NCBI GenBank assembly: GCA_015689685.1 | Contig: WVSL01000017.1 | Coordinates: forward strand, 24,051 to 88,050 | DNA from: Rhodobacterales bacterium HKCCE2091 | Lineage (GTDB): Bacteria > Pseudomonadota > Alphaproteobacteria > Rhodobacterales > Rhodobacteraceae | Length of the DNA: 64,000 bases | Reading direction: 5' to 3' | Shown: one piece after another, positions 37,681-46,159 of the stretch | Layout: each line of letters begins with the position of its first letter | Numbering within the stretch: position 1 is the first letter of the stretch | The notes under the pieces: generated by a model | What the model saw: the letters and a program-made list of their open reading frames with translations, nothing else | Told to the model about the DNA's origin: nothing | Database searches by the model: none | Position numbers and translations under genes: made by a program

Positions 37681-38190
37681 ATGGCACGTGACGATCTTGC
37701 GCTTTACATCGCCGACCTGCCGGGCTTCGCGAAGTCGCTTCGCGGACAGCTTTCGGAGGCAGGCGCCCTGCCCTCTCACCAGGCGTTTCTCGGGCTCGTC
37801 GCGAAGGCGGCGGGATACCGGAACTTCCAGGCGCTGAAGGCCGACCTGGGCGCCGAGGCGCCGAAGGGATCGGACCGGGTGGCGCGCGCGCTCCGCGTCT
37901 TTGACGGCGCGGGCCGGATGACCCGCTGGCCGTCCCAGACCGCGGTGCAGGCGCTGTGCATGTGGGTCGTCTGGCACCGCCTCCCGGCGCAGGTCGAGAT
38001 GACCGAACCCGAGATCAACGGCTACCTCCGCGATGCGCAGGACTTCGGCGACCACGTCATCCTGCGCCGGTCGCTGATCGACCACGGGCTGGTCTCGCGC
38101 CACCGCGACGGCACCCATTACCGCCGCATCGAACAGGCCCCGCCGGAAGAGGCGCGGGCGCTCTTGCGGGCGGTGATGAAGCGGGGCTGA
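37681..38190 (+). CDS. DUF2087 domain protein
   Basis: 169 residues. The C-terminal half (about 80-150) is a DUF2087 domain: FDGAGRMTRWPSQTAVQ, then EMTEPEINGYLRDAQDFGDHVILRRSLIDHGLVSRHRDGTHYRR, a winged-helix-like fold often found in ArsR-type or stand-alone regulators. The first half is a conserved leader of unknown role. ATG 37,681 has GGAAAGGA upstream; ATG 37,582 in the same frame has a poorer site. DNA-binding is inferred. Confidence 0.82.
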   Translation: MARDDLALYIADLPGFAKSLRGQLSEAGALPSHQAFLGLVAKAAGYRNFQALKADLGAEAPKGSDRVARALRVFDGAGRMTRWPSQTAVQALCMWVVWHRLPAQVEMTEPEINGYLRDAQDFGDHVILRRSLIDHGLVSRHRDGTHYRRIEQAPPEEARALLRAVMKRG

Positions 38191-38201
38191 CGGTCTGCAT
38201 G

Positions 38202-38222
38202 GGGGGGGACTCGAGCCCCCCC
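38202..38222. terminator. G7/C7 hairpin between convergent genes
   Basis: GGGGGGG (38,202-38,208) pairs with CCCCCCC (38,216-38,222) around an ACTCGAG loop, between the DUF2087 gene and the convergent small ORF. It may end transcription in both directions, although no T-run is present. The sequence superficially resembles a tRNA T-arm but no tRNA body adjoins it. Confidence 0.45.
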
Positions 38223-38482
38223 TAGGTCAGGCGTAAGCCGTCCCTGTAAAGACCGTTGCGAACGAGACCGGGCCGCTTGTGGCGTTTGATCGGAAGCGGG
38301 TCGACCCAGAGCGAAAACCCCTTCTCCTTGATGAGCCGCGCTGCCTCAGCCTCGTCTGAGACCATTACGTAGTTCTCGGCCAAGTGTTTTGTTGCGCCCT
38401 TACTTGGATCGCCAAGAACGAACTTGCCGCTCCGTTTCGCGGCCTGCCGCTTGTAACCATCTTCCAACCGATAAAGCGACAT
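38222..38482 (-). CDS. Hypothetical protein, 86 residues, lower G+C
   Basis: A basic protein (MSLYRLEDGYKRQAAKRSGK at the start) without recognised family, membrane segment or signal peptide. By hand count the stretch 38,221-38,580 is about 56% G+C (202 of 360) against about 70% around it, and codon use is correspondingly different. It is an orphan between unrelated genes, so recent transfer is likely. The start ATG at 38,482 has only a weak AGATTCTGA context. Confidence 0.55.
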   Translation of the reverse strand: MSLYRLEDGYKRQAAKRSGKFVLGDPSKGATKHLAENYVMVSDEAEAARLIKEKGFSLWVDPLPIKRHKRPGLVRNGLYRDGLRLT

Positions 38483-38609
38483 CAGAATCTCCGTCGACGT
38501 TGATGCTGTTGTTTACCGCGCCGTTCGAGCCGTGTCGCAAGGATTTCGTAGGATTTTGTCAGCCCATCAGCCTTTGCAATCTGGTTCTGTTGGAATAGCT
38601 CCTGCTCCC

Positions 38610-40454
38610 ATGCTGCGGATTTCCGACATATCCTATTCCGTCGAGGGGCGCCCCCTAATCGAGGGCGCCTCCGCCACCATTCCGGGCGGGCACAAGGTGG
38701 GGCTCGTGGGCCGGAACGGCACCGGCAAGACCACGCTGTTCCGGCTGATCCGGGGCGAGCTGACGCTCGACGGCGGGGAGATTTCCCTGCCGCCGCGCGC
38801 GCGGATCGGCGGGGTGAGCCAGGAGGTGCCGTCGTCGGAAACCTCGCTGATCGACACGGTGCTGGAGGCCGATACCGAGCGCGCCGCGCTGATGGCCGAG
38901 CAGTCCGACGACCCCGCGCGGATCGCCGAGATCCAGGCGCGGCTGACCGACATCGACGCCTGGTCCGCAGAGGCGCGGGCGGCGACGATCCTGAAGGGCC
39001 TAGGCTTCACCGAGGCCGAGCAGCAAATGCCGTGTTCGGCGTTTTCCGGCGGCTGGCGGATGCGCGTGGCGCTGGCGGGCGTCCTGTTCGCGCAGCCCGA
39101 CCTGCTGCTCCTGGACGAGCCGACCAACTACCTCGACCTCGAAGGCGCGCTGTGGCTCGAATCGTACCTCGCGCGGTACCCGCACACGGTCATCGTCATC
39201 AGCCACGACCGCGGGCTCCTGAACCGGGCCGTCGGGCACATCCTGCACCTCGCCGACAGGAAACTGACGCTCTACACCGGCGGTTACGACACCTTCGCCA
39301 AGACCCGTGCCGAACGGCTCGCCGTGCAGGCGGCGGAGGCGAAGAAGCAGGACCTGCGCCGCGCGCACCTGCAAAGCTTCGTCGACCGCTTCCGCGCCAA
39401 GGCGTCGAAAGCCAAGCAGGCACAGTCCCGCGTGAAGATGCTGGAGAAGATGGAAACGATCCGCATGCCCGAGGACGCGGCGCGGACGGTCTTCACCTTC
39501 CCCAACCCCGAGGAACTGCCGCCGCCGATCATCCAGCTCGACCGCGCCGCCGTGGGCTACGACGGCCCGCCGGTGCTGAAACGGCTCGACCTGCGCATCG
39601 ACCAGGACGACCGGATCGCGCTCCTGGGGCGGAACGGCGAGGGGAAATCCACGCTGTCGAAGCTGCTGGCGGGGAAACTCGACGCCTGCGACGGCAGGAT
39701 CGTGCGGTCCTCGAAGCTTCGCATCGGGTATTTCGCGCAGCACCAGGTGGACGAGTTGCACCTCGACGAGACACCGATCGACCACGTGCGCCGGGAACGG
39801 CCCGACGAAGCGCCGTCGCGCATCCGCGCGCGGCTGGCGGGCTTCGGCCTTGGTGCGGACCAGGCCGATACCGTGGTCGCGCGGCTGTCGGGCGGGCAGA
39901 AGGCGCGGCTGTCGCTCCTGCTCGCCACGCTCGACGCGCCGCACATGCTGATCCTCGACGAACCGACCAACCACCTCGACATCGAGAGCCGCGAGGCGCT
40001 GGTGGAGGCGCTGACGGAATATTCCGGCGCGGTCATCCTCGTCAGCCACGACATGCACCTGCTGCGGCTCGTGGCCGACCGGCTGTGGCTGGTGAAGGAC
40101 GGCACCGTTGCCCCCTATGACGAGGACCTGGAAGCCTACCGCGCGCTGCTGCTCAAGGGTGAAGAACGCGCGCCAAAGCCAAGGAAAGCCGAGAGGAAAT
40201 ATTCCCAGCAGGAGATCCAGGCGCTGCGCTCCGAGGTGAAGAAATGCGAGCAGCGGATGGAGAAGATCGACCAGATGCGCGACAAGCTCGCCGTCAAGCT
40301 GGCCGACCCCGCGCTCTACGAGGATGCCCGCGCGGGCGAGCTTGCCACGTGGCAGGGCAAGTACGCCGAGGCGATGGACGGGCTCGACCGGGCCGAGGCG
40401 CTCTGGCTCCGCGCGCAGGAGAAGCTGGAGGCCGCGGAGGCCGCGCGCGGCTGA
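38610..40454 (+). CDS. ABC-F family ATPase (YheS/Uup-like)
   Basis: 614 residues, two ATPase domains without membrane segments. Walker A motifs are GRNGTGKTT and GRNGEGKST; signatures are FSGGWRMRVALAG and LSGGQKARLSLLL; the inter-domain linker with RAKASKAKQAQSRVKML is the ABC-F tower-like helix pair. The last 70 residues form a charged coiled coil. ABC-F proteins act on ribosomes rather than in transport. The ATG at 38,610 begins MLRISDISYSVEG at the family start, although the ribosome-binding site is poor and it lies at the edge of the lower-G+C patch. Confidence 0.92.
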   Translation: MLRISDISYSVEGRPLIEGASATIPGGHKVGLVGRNGTGKTTLFRLIRGELTLDGGEISLPPRARIGGVSQEVPSSETSLIDTVLEADTERAALMAEQSDDPARIAEIQARLTDIDAWSAEARAATILKGLGFTEAEQQMPCSAFSGGWRMRVALAGVLFAQPDLLLLDEPTNYLDLEGALWLESYLARYPHTVIVISHDRGLLNRAVGHILHLADRKLTLYTGGYDTFAKTRAERLAVQAAEAKKQDLRRAHLQSFVDRFRAKASKAKQAQSRVKMLEKMETIRMPEDAARTVFTFPNPEELPPPIIQLDRAAVGYDGPPVLKRLDLRIDQDDRIALLGRNGEGKSTLSKLLAGKLDACDGRIVRSSKLRIGYFAQHQVDELHLDETPIDHVRRERPDEAPSRIRARLAGFGLGADQADTVVARLSGGQKARLSLLLATLDAPHMLILDEPTNHLDIESREALVEALTEYSGAVILVSHDMHLLRLVADRLWLVKDGTVAPYDEDLEAYRALLLKGEERAPKPRKAERKYSQQEIQALRSEVKKCEQRMEKIDQMRDKLAVKLADPALYEDARAGELATWQGKYAEAMDGLDRAEALWLRAQEKLEAAEAARG

Positions 40455-40463
40455 CCGCCCCGG

Positions 40464-41333
40464 TCAGTTCCGCGGACAGGGCGCGGTGGCGAAGCCGCGG
40501 ACGGGGTTGGTCAGGAGCGCGAGCTGCACCTCGTCGATGTCGCGGTTGGGGTCGATGCAGTGCTCGACCCGGAATTCCGACAGGGCGGCGGCGGTCTCGG
40601 GCGTCATGCCGTCGCTGACCGGGCCCGGATCGTAGCCGAGCCGCGCCAGCGAGGTCTGCAGGAACGGGATATCCCCGTCCGCGATGCGCCGGCTGTCGGC
40701 CTCGGCACCGTCTGACAGGTCGTGGGGGAACCATCCGAGATGGCGGAACCCCGACAGGCTGGCGCCGTCGAAATCCATGTAGACGATGCTTTCGGCGACC
40801 GGCGCGCAGGCGCGGCAGCCGTCGGTGACGACATCGACCAGCACGAAGCGCTGGTCGCCGCCTGGCAGGATCCGCAGGGCCGCGATGCCGACCCGCCCCG
40901 GTTCGAACGCGGTCGGGTATTCGCGCAGAAGCTCGCGGGTGATCGCGTTGGCGGGCGGGGTCAGGGAAAAGAAGATCTCCGCCACCCGGATCGGCCCGTC
41001 GCTGCCGTTGACGATCACCTGCTCGGAATTGGTGTTGGCGCGGAGCGGGAAGAACACGTCGGCGACGTCGACCGCCCCGGTCTCGGTCACGCCTGCGAGG
41101 TAGCCGGCCTCGTCCGACCGCGCGGCGATCTGTTCGGACAGCCAGCGCGCGTTCGGGGTCACGCCGTCGCGGTTGAAGCAGTTGAGGTCGAGTGCCGCGG
41201 CACCGATCAGGCAGGAGCGGATCGCGTCGCCCACCGGGGACGACACGGCGTCTGCGTCGGAGACCGACTGCGCCGCCGCCGCGCCGCCGAAGGCCACGGC
41301 CGCGGCGGCCAGCGCCATCCTGAAACCCGTCAT
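40464..41333 (-). CDS. Exported protein with a C-terminal peptidoglycan-binding-like segment
   Basis: 289 residues with a Sec signal peptide (hydrophobic MALAAAAVAFGGAAAAQS). The central region has paired cysteines (CRAC and others) and no family I can name. The last 70 residues (FLQTSLARLGYDPGPVSDGMTPETAAALSEF) look like a PG_binding_1 helix bundle. It is probably periplasmic. The ATG at 41,333 has GGGAGG ten bases upstream; ATG 41,318 is an alternative. Convergent with the ABC-F gene. Confidence 0.7.
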   Translation of the reverse strand: MTGFRMALAAAAVAFGGAAAAQSVSDADAVSSPVGDAIRSCLIGAAALDLNCFNRDGVTPNARWLSEQIAARSDEAGYLAGVTETGAVDVADVFFPLRANTNSEQVIVNGSDGPIRVAEIFFSLTPPANAITRELLREYPTAFEPGRVGIAALRILPGGDQRFVLVDVVTDGCRACAPVAESIVYMDFDGASLSGFRHLGWFPHDLSDGAEADSRRIADGDIPFLQTSLARLGYDPGPVSDGMTPETAAALSEFRVEHCIDPNRDIDEVQLALLTNPVRGFATAPCPRN

Positions 41334-41423
41334 GATCCGCGGCCCTCCCGTCAGCGACACCGGACGAGAGGGCCGGTCCGGCGCGAAATTGTCAACCGCG
41401 GCCGGACCTTGTAAGGGCGGGTC

Positions 41424-42047
41424 ATGGATTTCGCCGCCGCCATTCCCGCCTTCGTCGCGCTGTTCGTGGTGATCGACCCGATCGGGCTCGCGCCGCTGTT
41501 CGTCGCGATGACCGCGGGCGAGGCGGAGGCGCGCCGCCGCGCCATCGCGATTCGGGCGGTGCTGGTCGCCTTCGCGGTGCTGACTCTGTTCGGTCTGCTC
41601 GGCGAGGCGGTGCTGGAATTCTTCGGCATCTCGATGGCCGCGTTCCGCATCGCGGGCGGCCTGCTCCTGTTCCTGACCGCGCTCGACATGCTGTTCGAGC
41701 GGCGGACAGAGCGGCGGCAGGGCAAGGCCGAGGGCGCGTCCGATGGCGGCGGGCACGACCCGTCGGTGTTCCCGCTGGCGATCCCGCTCCTGGCGGGCCC
41801 GGGGGCGATCGCGGCGATGATCCTCCTGACCGGGGGCGGCGCGGGGTGGGGCCATGTGGTGCTGATCCACGCGGTGATGGTCGCGGTCCTGGCCTGCGCG
41901 CTAGCGCTGTTCTTCGTCGCCGGGCCGCTGGAACGGCTGCTCGGCGATACCGGGATCGTGGTGGTGACGCGGATCCTCGGGATGCTGCTGGCGGCGCTGT
42001 CGGTCCAGTTCGTGATCGACGGCCTGCGCGACCTGCAGGTGATCTGA
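41424..42047 (+). CDS. MarC family integral membrane protein (UPF0056)
   Basis: 207 residues with six hydrophobic segments. The N-terminal LFVVIDPIGLAPLFVAMT and central PLAIPLLAGPGAIAAMILL are the two conserved motifs of the family. Its function is unsettled; the old link to multiple antibiotic resistance was not confirmed. It is divergent from the exported protein and 39 bases upstream of the aspartic protease gene. Confidence 0.93.
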   Translation: MDFAAAIPAFVALFVVIDPIGLAPLFVAMTAGEAEARRRAIAIRAVLVAFAVLTLFGLLGEAVLEFFGISMAAFRIAGGLLLFLTALDMLFERRTERRQGKAEGASDGGGHDPSVFPLAIPLLAGPGAIAAMILLTGGGAGWGHVVLIHAVMVAVLACALALFFVAGPLERLLGDTGIVVVTRILGMLLAALSVQFVIDGLRDLQVI

Positions 42048-42086
42048 GCGTGCCGAACCCCCATATCGGTTGGCGGAGGTGAGCCA

Positions 42087-42668
42087 ATGCCGGATTTCGA
42101 CCTGCCCTACCTTGTCTACCTGTCCCTGTTTCTCGCCGTGATCGGCGGGTCCTACCTGTTGTCGCAGCGGCGGAACATCGGCCGCACGCTGCAATATGCG
42201 GGGATCTGGGTGCTGATCTTCCTCGGCGCGATCCTCGCGGTCGGGGCCTGGGACGAGATCTCGGGCATCGTCGCGCCGCAGGCCGCGGTCAGCCGCGACG
42301 GCGACACGATCCGGGTGCCGCAGGCGCCGGACGGGCATTTCTACGTGACGCTGGAGGTCAACGGCGCGGACGTGCGGTTCGTGGTCGACACCGGCGCGAC
42401 CGAGATCGTGCTGCGCCCCGAGGACGCCGAGCGCGCGGGCATCGACCCGGGTGCGCTGATCTTCTCGGGCCGCGCGGTGACGGCGAACGGGGTGGTGGAG
42501 ACGGCGCCGGTGACGCTCGACCGGGTGTCGTTCGGACCGTTCGAGGAAACCCGCGTCCGGGCGCTGGTGAACGGCGCGCCGCTACAGGAAAGCCTGCTCG
42601 GGATGGGGTTCCTCGGCCGCTTCGCCCGGCTCGAGATCGCGGATGGCGAGCTGATCCTGACGCGCTGA
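42087..42668 (+). CDS. Membrane-anchored retropepsin-like aspartic protease (TIGR02281 family)
   Basis: 193 residues. Two N-terminal membrane segments (about 8-25 and 33-55) are followed by a single-lobe aspartic protease domain with the active-site VVDTGATEIVL and a conserved LLGMGFLGRF flap region. It should work as a dimer on the periplasmic side. Substrate unknown. Start ATG 42,087 has GGAGGTGAGCC upstream. Confidence 0.88.
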   Translation: MPDFDLPYLVYLSLFLAVIGGSYLLSQRRNIGRTLQYAGIWVLIFLGAILAVGAWDEISGIVAPQAAVSRDGDTIRVPQAPDGHFYVTLEVNGADVRFVVDTGATEIVLRPEDAERAGIDPGALIFSGRAVTANGVVETAPVTLDRVSFGPFEETRVRALVNGAPLQESLLGMGFLGRFARLEIADGELILTR

Positions 42669-42670
42669 CC

Positions 42671-42800
42671 GGCGGGGCGCTCCGCCTCGGGCTCCTGCGG
42701 AGCCGTCGCCGGAGCGCGTGTCCTCGCCGGACGGGCTCGAAGGGGCGCTCGCGCCCCCTCGATCTCCCCCTGAAGGTAATTTGGAAGGCAAAGAGACGCG
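42671..42800. repeat. Intergenic hairpin cluster with TATTT..GGCAAAGA-type repeat (copy A)
   Basis: Between the convergent aspartic protease and holC genes lie three small GC hairpins (GGCTCC/GGAGCC at 42,690-42,704; GGGGCGC/GCGCCCC at 42,742-42,757; GGCGG/CCGCC at 42,671-42,686). They are followed by AAGGTAATTTGGAAGGCAAAGA at about 42,773-42,794. Related sequences occur at about 51,638-51,675 and 56,336-56,368. The hairpins probably act as a bidirectional terminator. Confidence 0.5.
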
Positions 42801-42932
42801 GTAGGGGTTTCGCTTTGGTGGGCCCGGAGCCCCTGCCCCGCCGTTCGGGCGACGCCCGGGCGCAAGGCGCCCGCGGGCCGACGATGGCTCGGGCCTTGCC
42901 CGGGCCTGAGGAGGCCCGGCCGCCGCCGGTCC

Positions 42933-43388
42933 CTAGGCCTCGGCCTTCATCTGCCAGCGGCCGCTTTCCTCGGACCAGTACTTCGCCTTCAGCCCGGCCC
43001 CGGTCAGGCCGCGCCATTGCGCGCGGGCGGTTTCCACCGCGCCGGGGTCGCCGCCGTCGAACAGGATCGAGACCCGCTCGAACCCGCCGGCCTCGTCCGC
43101 CGCGACCTCGGCGCCCTCGATCGAGACAAGCGCGGTGGCGCCGTTGGCGGCGGGGCCGGTGGTCAGGAGCACCGGCTGCTGCGCGTCGTGATCGCCGCCG
43201 GCGAGCCCGTGGGGCAGGAAGCCGTCCTCGGGCCGGAGCCAGAGCTGTTCGTCGAGCCGCGCCAGCGTCTCGCGCGTGCGGCCGCGCACCGCCACGCGCC
43301 AGCCCTGTTCCAGCGACTTTTCCAGCAGCACCCGGAGCGTCGCCTCGGGCGAGGAGCGGGTCAGGTGGTAGAAAAAGACCTCCGCCAC
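42933..43388 (-). CDS. holC: DNA polymerase III chi subunit
   Basis: 151 residues. The opening AEVFFYHLTRSSPEATLRVLLEKSLEQGWRVAVR and the later EDGFLPHGLAG match the chi subunit, which links the clamp loader to single-strand binding protein. It lies 10 bases downstream of pepA on the same strand, the usual pepA-holC arrangement of proteobacteria. Confidence 0.92.
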   Translation of the reverse strand: MAEVFFYHLTRSSPEATLRVLLEKSLEQGWRVAVRGRTRETLARLDEQLWLRPEDGFLPHGLAGGDHDAQQPVLLTTGPAANGATALVSIEGAEVAADEAGGFERVSILFDGGDPGAVETARAQWRGLTGAGLKAKYWSEESGRWQMKAEA

Positions 43389-43398
43389 CGCCGTGCCC

Positions 43399-44865
43399 TC
43401 AGTGCTCGTAGCCGTCCCGCACCAACCGGTCGAGTGCCAGGACGCCCCAGCCGGTCGCGCCCTTCGGCGCCATGTCGGTCGCGGACTTCACCTGCGCCAC
43501 GCCCGCGATGTCGAGGTGGATCCAGGGCATCCCGTCCTTGATGAACCGTTGCAGGAACTGCGCCGCGGTGATCGAGCCCGCCGGACGGCCGCCCACGTTC
43601 TTCATATCAGCGATGTCGGATTTCAGCTGCTTGTCGTAGGCCGCGCCGAGCGGCATCCGCCAGGCGCCCTCGCCCTCTTCGGCCGCCGCCTCGAGGAAGG
43701 CGTTGCAGAACGGGTCGTCGTTGGAGAACACGCCCGCGTTCTCGTGGCCGAGGCCGATGATGATCGCGCCCGTGAGCGTCGCGAGATCGACCACGCCCAC
43801 CGGCTCGAACCGTTCCTGCGCGTACCAGAGCACATCGCAGAGCACGAGCCGGCCCTCGGCGTCGGTGTTGATGACCTCCACGGTGTCGCCCTTCATCGAC
43901 TTGACCACGTCGCCGGGCCGCTGCGCGCGGCCGTCGGGCATGTTCTCCACCAGCCCGACCAGCCCGACCACGTTGGCGTGCGCCTTGCGCAGCGCGAGCG
44001 TCTTCATCACGCCCGCGACGACGCCGGCACCGCCCATGTCCATCGTCATGTCCTCCATCCCCGCGGCGGGCTTGATGCTGATGCCGCCGGTGTCGAACAC
44101 CACGCCCTTGCCGACGATCGCCAGCGGCTTCTCGTCCTTGCCGCCGCGCCAGCGCATCACCACCACCTTAGACGGGCTTTCGGAGCCCATGCCGACCGCG
44201 AGCAGGGTCCGCATGCCGAGCTTCTCCAGCTCCTTCTCCTCGAGGATCTCGACCTCGACGCCGATCTCCTGCAGGCCTTCCAGCTTCTTCGCGAAGGTCT
44301 CGGTCGTCAGCACGTTCGACGGCGCGGAGACGAGATCGCGGGTGAAGAACACGCCCTCGGCGCGGGCCCGGACCGGGGCCATCGCGGCCTCGACCTCGTC
44401 GGGCTTGGTGCAGAGGATGCGGGCCGCACCCCGCGGCTTCGGCTCGGCCGATTTCATCTCCTCGTAGGCGTAGGCCCGGAGCAGGATGCCGAGCGCGAGC
44501 TCCGGCAGGCGCGTCGTGGAGCCGGCGCAGAGCGTCAGGTCCTGGCCCTCCATCCGCTTGGCGATTTCCGCCCCGGCCTTGCGCGCGGCGGCGGGCTGCG
44601 GGCGGCGGTCGAGCTTCACGACCAGGAGCGCGGTGGCCGCGAGCCCGGCGGGGAACGCCAGTTCGATCACGTCGCCCTCGGCGGCCCTGGCGAAGCCGTC
44701 GCCCGCCGCGGCGCGTTCGACCGCGCCCTTCGTCAGCCGGTTCAGTCGGCGGGCGGCGGGGTCGAGCTTGCCCTCCGCCGGCACGATGACGGCAAGCCGT
44801 CCCTCCGTCGCGGCGAGCGCGTCGAGATCGGTTTCTGCGAAGGACAGGTCGATTGGCGTGGTCAT
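43399..44865 (-). CDS. pepA: Leucyl aminopeptidase (M17 family)
   Basis: 488 residues. The catalytic C-terminal domain has the signature NTDAEGRLVL, and metal ligands in VGKGVVFDTGGISIKP and MEDMTMDMGGA. The N-terminal macro-like domain is variable. A cytoplasmic hexameric enzyme with two metal ions that removes N-terminal residues. Divergent from the lpt operon. Its leader carries three tandem CATGYCGGTT-type repeats. Confidence 0.95.
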   Translation of the reverse strand: MTTPIDLSFAETDLDALAATEGRLAVIVPAEGKLDPAARRLNRLTKGAVERAAAGDGFARAAEGDVIELAFPAGLAATALLVVKLDRRPQPAAARKAGAEIAKRMEGQDLTLCAGSTTRLPELALGILLRAYAYEEMKSAEPKPRGAARILCTKPDEVEAAMAPVRARAEGVFFTRDLVSAPSNVLTTETFAKKLEGLQEIGVEVEILEEKELEKLGMRTLLAVGMGSESPSKVVVMRWRGGKDEKPLAIVGKGVVFDTGGISIKPAAGMEDMTMDMGGAGVVAGVMKTLALRKAHANVVGLVGLVENMPDGRAQRPGDVVKSMKGDTVEVINTDAEGRLVLCDVLWYAQERFEPVGVVDLATLTGAIIIGLGHENAGVFSNDDPFCNAFLEAAAEEGEGAWRMPLGAAYDKQLKSDIADMKNVGGRPAGSITAAQFLQRFIKDGMPWIHLDIAGVAQVKSATDMAPKGATGWGVLALDRLVRDGYEH

Positions 44866-44873
44866 CGGTCACC

Positions 44874-44911
44874 CATGTCGGTTGGCATGCCGGTTCGGCA
44901 TGTCGGTATGG
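44874..44911. repeat. Three tandem CATGTCGGT-type repeats upstream of pepA
   Basis: CATGTCGGTTGG (44,874-44,885), CATGCCGGTTCGG (44,886-44,898) and CATGTCGGTATGG (44,899-44,911) are contiguous imperfect repeats of 12, 13 and 13 bases, directly before the pepA start on its 5' side. They may be regulatory sites or a chance local duplication. Confidence 0.55.
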
Positions 44912-45028
44912 CGGAACGGCGCGACCCTAAGCCTGCCGCGACGGATTGGCCAGAACCCCTGTTCCGGGCCCCGCACATGGGGTAAAGCGGTGCGCAAAGC
45001 AGAACACGACGGGAGCGAGGGGCAGAAG

Positions 45029-46159
45029 GTGGGGCGCTACGACCGCTATATCCTGTCGCAGCTTCTGGTCCTGTTCGGCTTCTTCAGCCTCGTCCTGATC
45101 TCGGTCTACTGGATCAACCAGGCCGTCGACCTGTTCGACAGCCTGCTGGCCGACGGGCAGAACGTCGCGGTGTTCCTGGAGTTCACCGCGCTGTCGCTGC
45201 CGCAGATCATGCTTCTCGTGTTGCCGGTCTCGGCCTTCGTCGCGGTGCTCTACATCTTCAACCGCATGATCTCGGAATCCGAACTCGTGGTGCTGCAGAC
45301 CGCCGGGCTGTCGCCCCTGCGGCTCCTGCGGCCGGTGATCGTGTTCGGGCTGATCCTCGCCACGCTGATCGCGGTGCCGGCGCACATCCTCGCCCCCGCC
45401 GCGCGGACCGAGTTCAACTCGCGCTCGGTCGAGGTCAGCCAGGACCTCGCCGGGCGGTTCCTGCGCGCGGGGGAGTTCATCCACCCCGCCGACGGGTTGA
45501 CGGTGTTCATCCGCGAGATCTCGGAGATCGGGGAGTTCCGCGACATCTTCCTCCAGGACCGGTCCGATCCCGGCGCCGAGACCACCTACACCGCGCAGCG
45601 CGCGCTGCTGGTGCGGGCCGAGGACGGGCCGCGGCTGGTGATGTTCGACGGCATGGCCCAGACCCGCATGGCCGAGGGCGACCGGCTCGCGGTGGTGCAG
45701 TTCGACGACTTCACCTACGACCTCGCGCAACTCATCGACATGCCCGAGCAGCGCACCCGCGACATCCGCGAGATGCCGACGCCGTTCCTGCTGCGCGCGA
45801 CGGACAAGGAGGCCGACCTTTTCGGATCGACCGTGCTGGCGATGCGGTTCGTCGCCCATGACCGGATCGTGAAGGCGCTGTTCGCCTTCTTCATCCCCGT
45901 CATCGGCGCGGCGACGCTGATGACCGGCACCTTCTCGCGGTTCGGGGTCTGGCCGCAGATCCTGCTGGCCGTCTGCCTCGTGATCCCGTTGCAGATGATC
46001 TGGAACGTGACCGGCACCTATGCCGAGCGCGACCTGTCGCTGATGTGGCTGGCCTACGTCCAGCCGGTCGCCGCCGGGGTCGTCGCCGTGGCGGTGGTGA
46101 TCGCGGCGGGGCGCAAGCGGCGGATGCGGCGCGGCGGGTCGCAGGCGGTCGCGGCATGA
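45029..46159 (+). CDS. lptF: Lipopolysaccharide export permease LptF
   Basis: 376 residues of the YjgP/YjgQ family with six hydrophobic segments in two groups and a large periplasmic beta-jellyroll domain between. It forms the inner-membrane part of the Lpt machine with LptG. GTG 45,029 (GRYDRYILSQLL) has GAGGGG upstream and gives the usual N-terminus; GTG 44,990 would add 13 residues. Stop and lptG start overlap (ATGA). Confidence 0.92.
   Translation: MGRYDRYILSQLLVLFGFFSLVLISVYWINQAVDLFDSLLADGQNVAVFLEFTALSLPQIMLLVLPVSAFVAVLYIFNRMISESELVVLQTAGLSPLRLLRPVIVFGLILATLIAVPAHILAPAARTEFNSRSVEVSQDLAGRFLRAGEFIHPADGLTVFIREISEIGEFRDIFLQDRSDPGAETTYTAQRALLVRAEDGPRLVMFDGMAQTRMAEGDRLAVVQFDDFTYDLAQLIDMPEQRTRDIREMPTPFLLRATDKEADLFGSTVLAMRFVAHDRIVKALFAFFIPVIGAATLMTGTFSRFGVWPQILLAVCLVIPLQMIWNVTGTYAERDLSLMWLAYVQPVAAGVVAVAVVIAAGRKRRMRRGGSQAVAA

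Noticed and set aside
38202..38222. tRNA or tmRNA 3' end at the G7-C7 hairpin
   Set aside because: It resembles a T-arm only in its loop; no tRNA body or CCA end adjoins it, so it is listed as a possible terminator.
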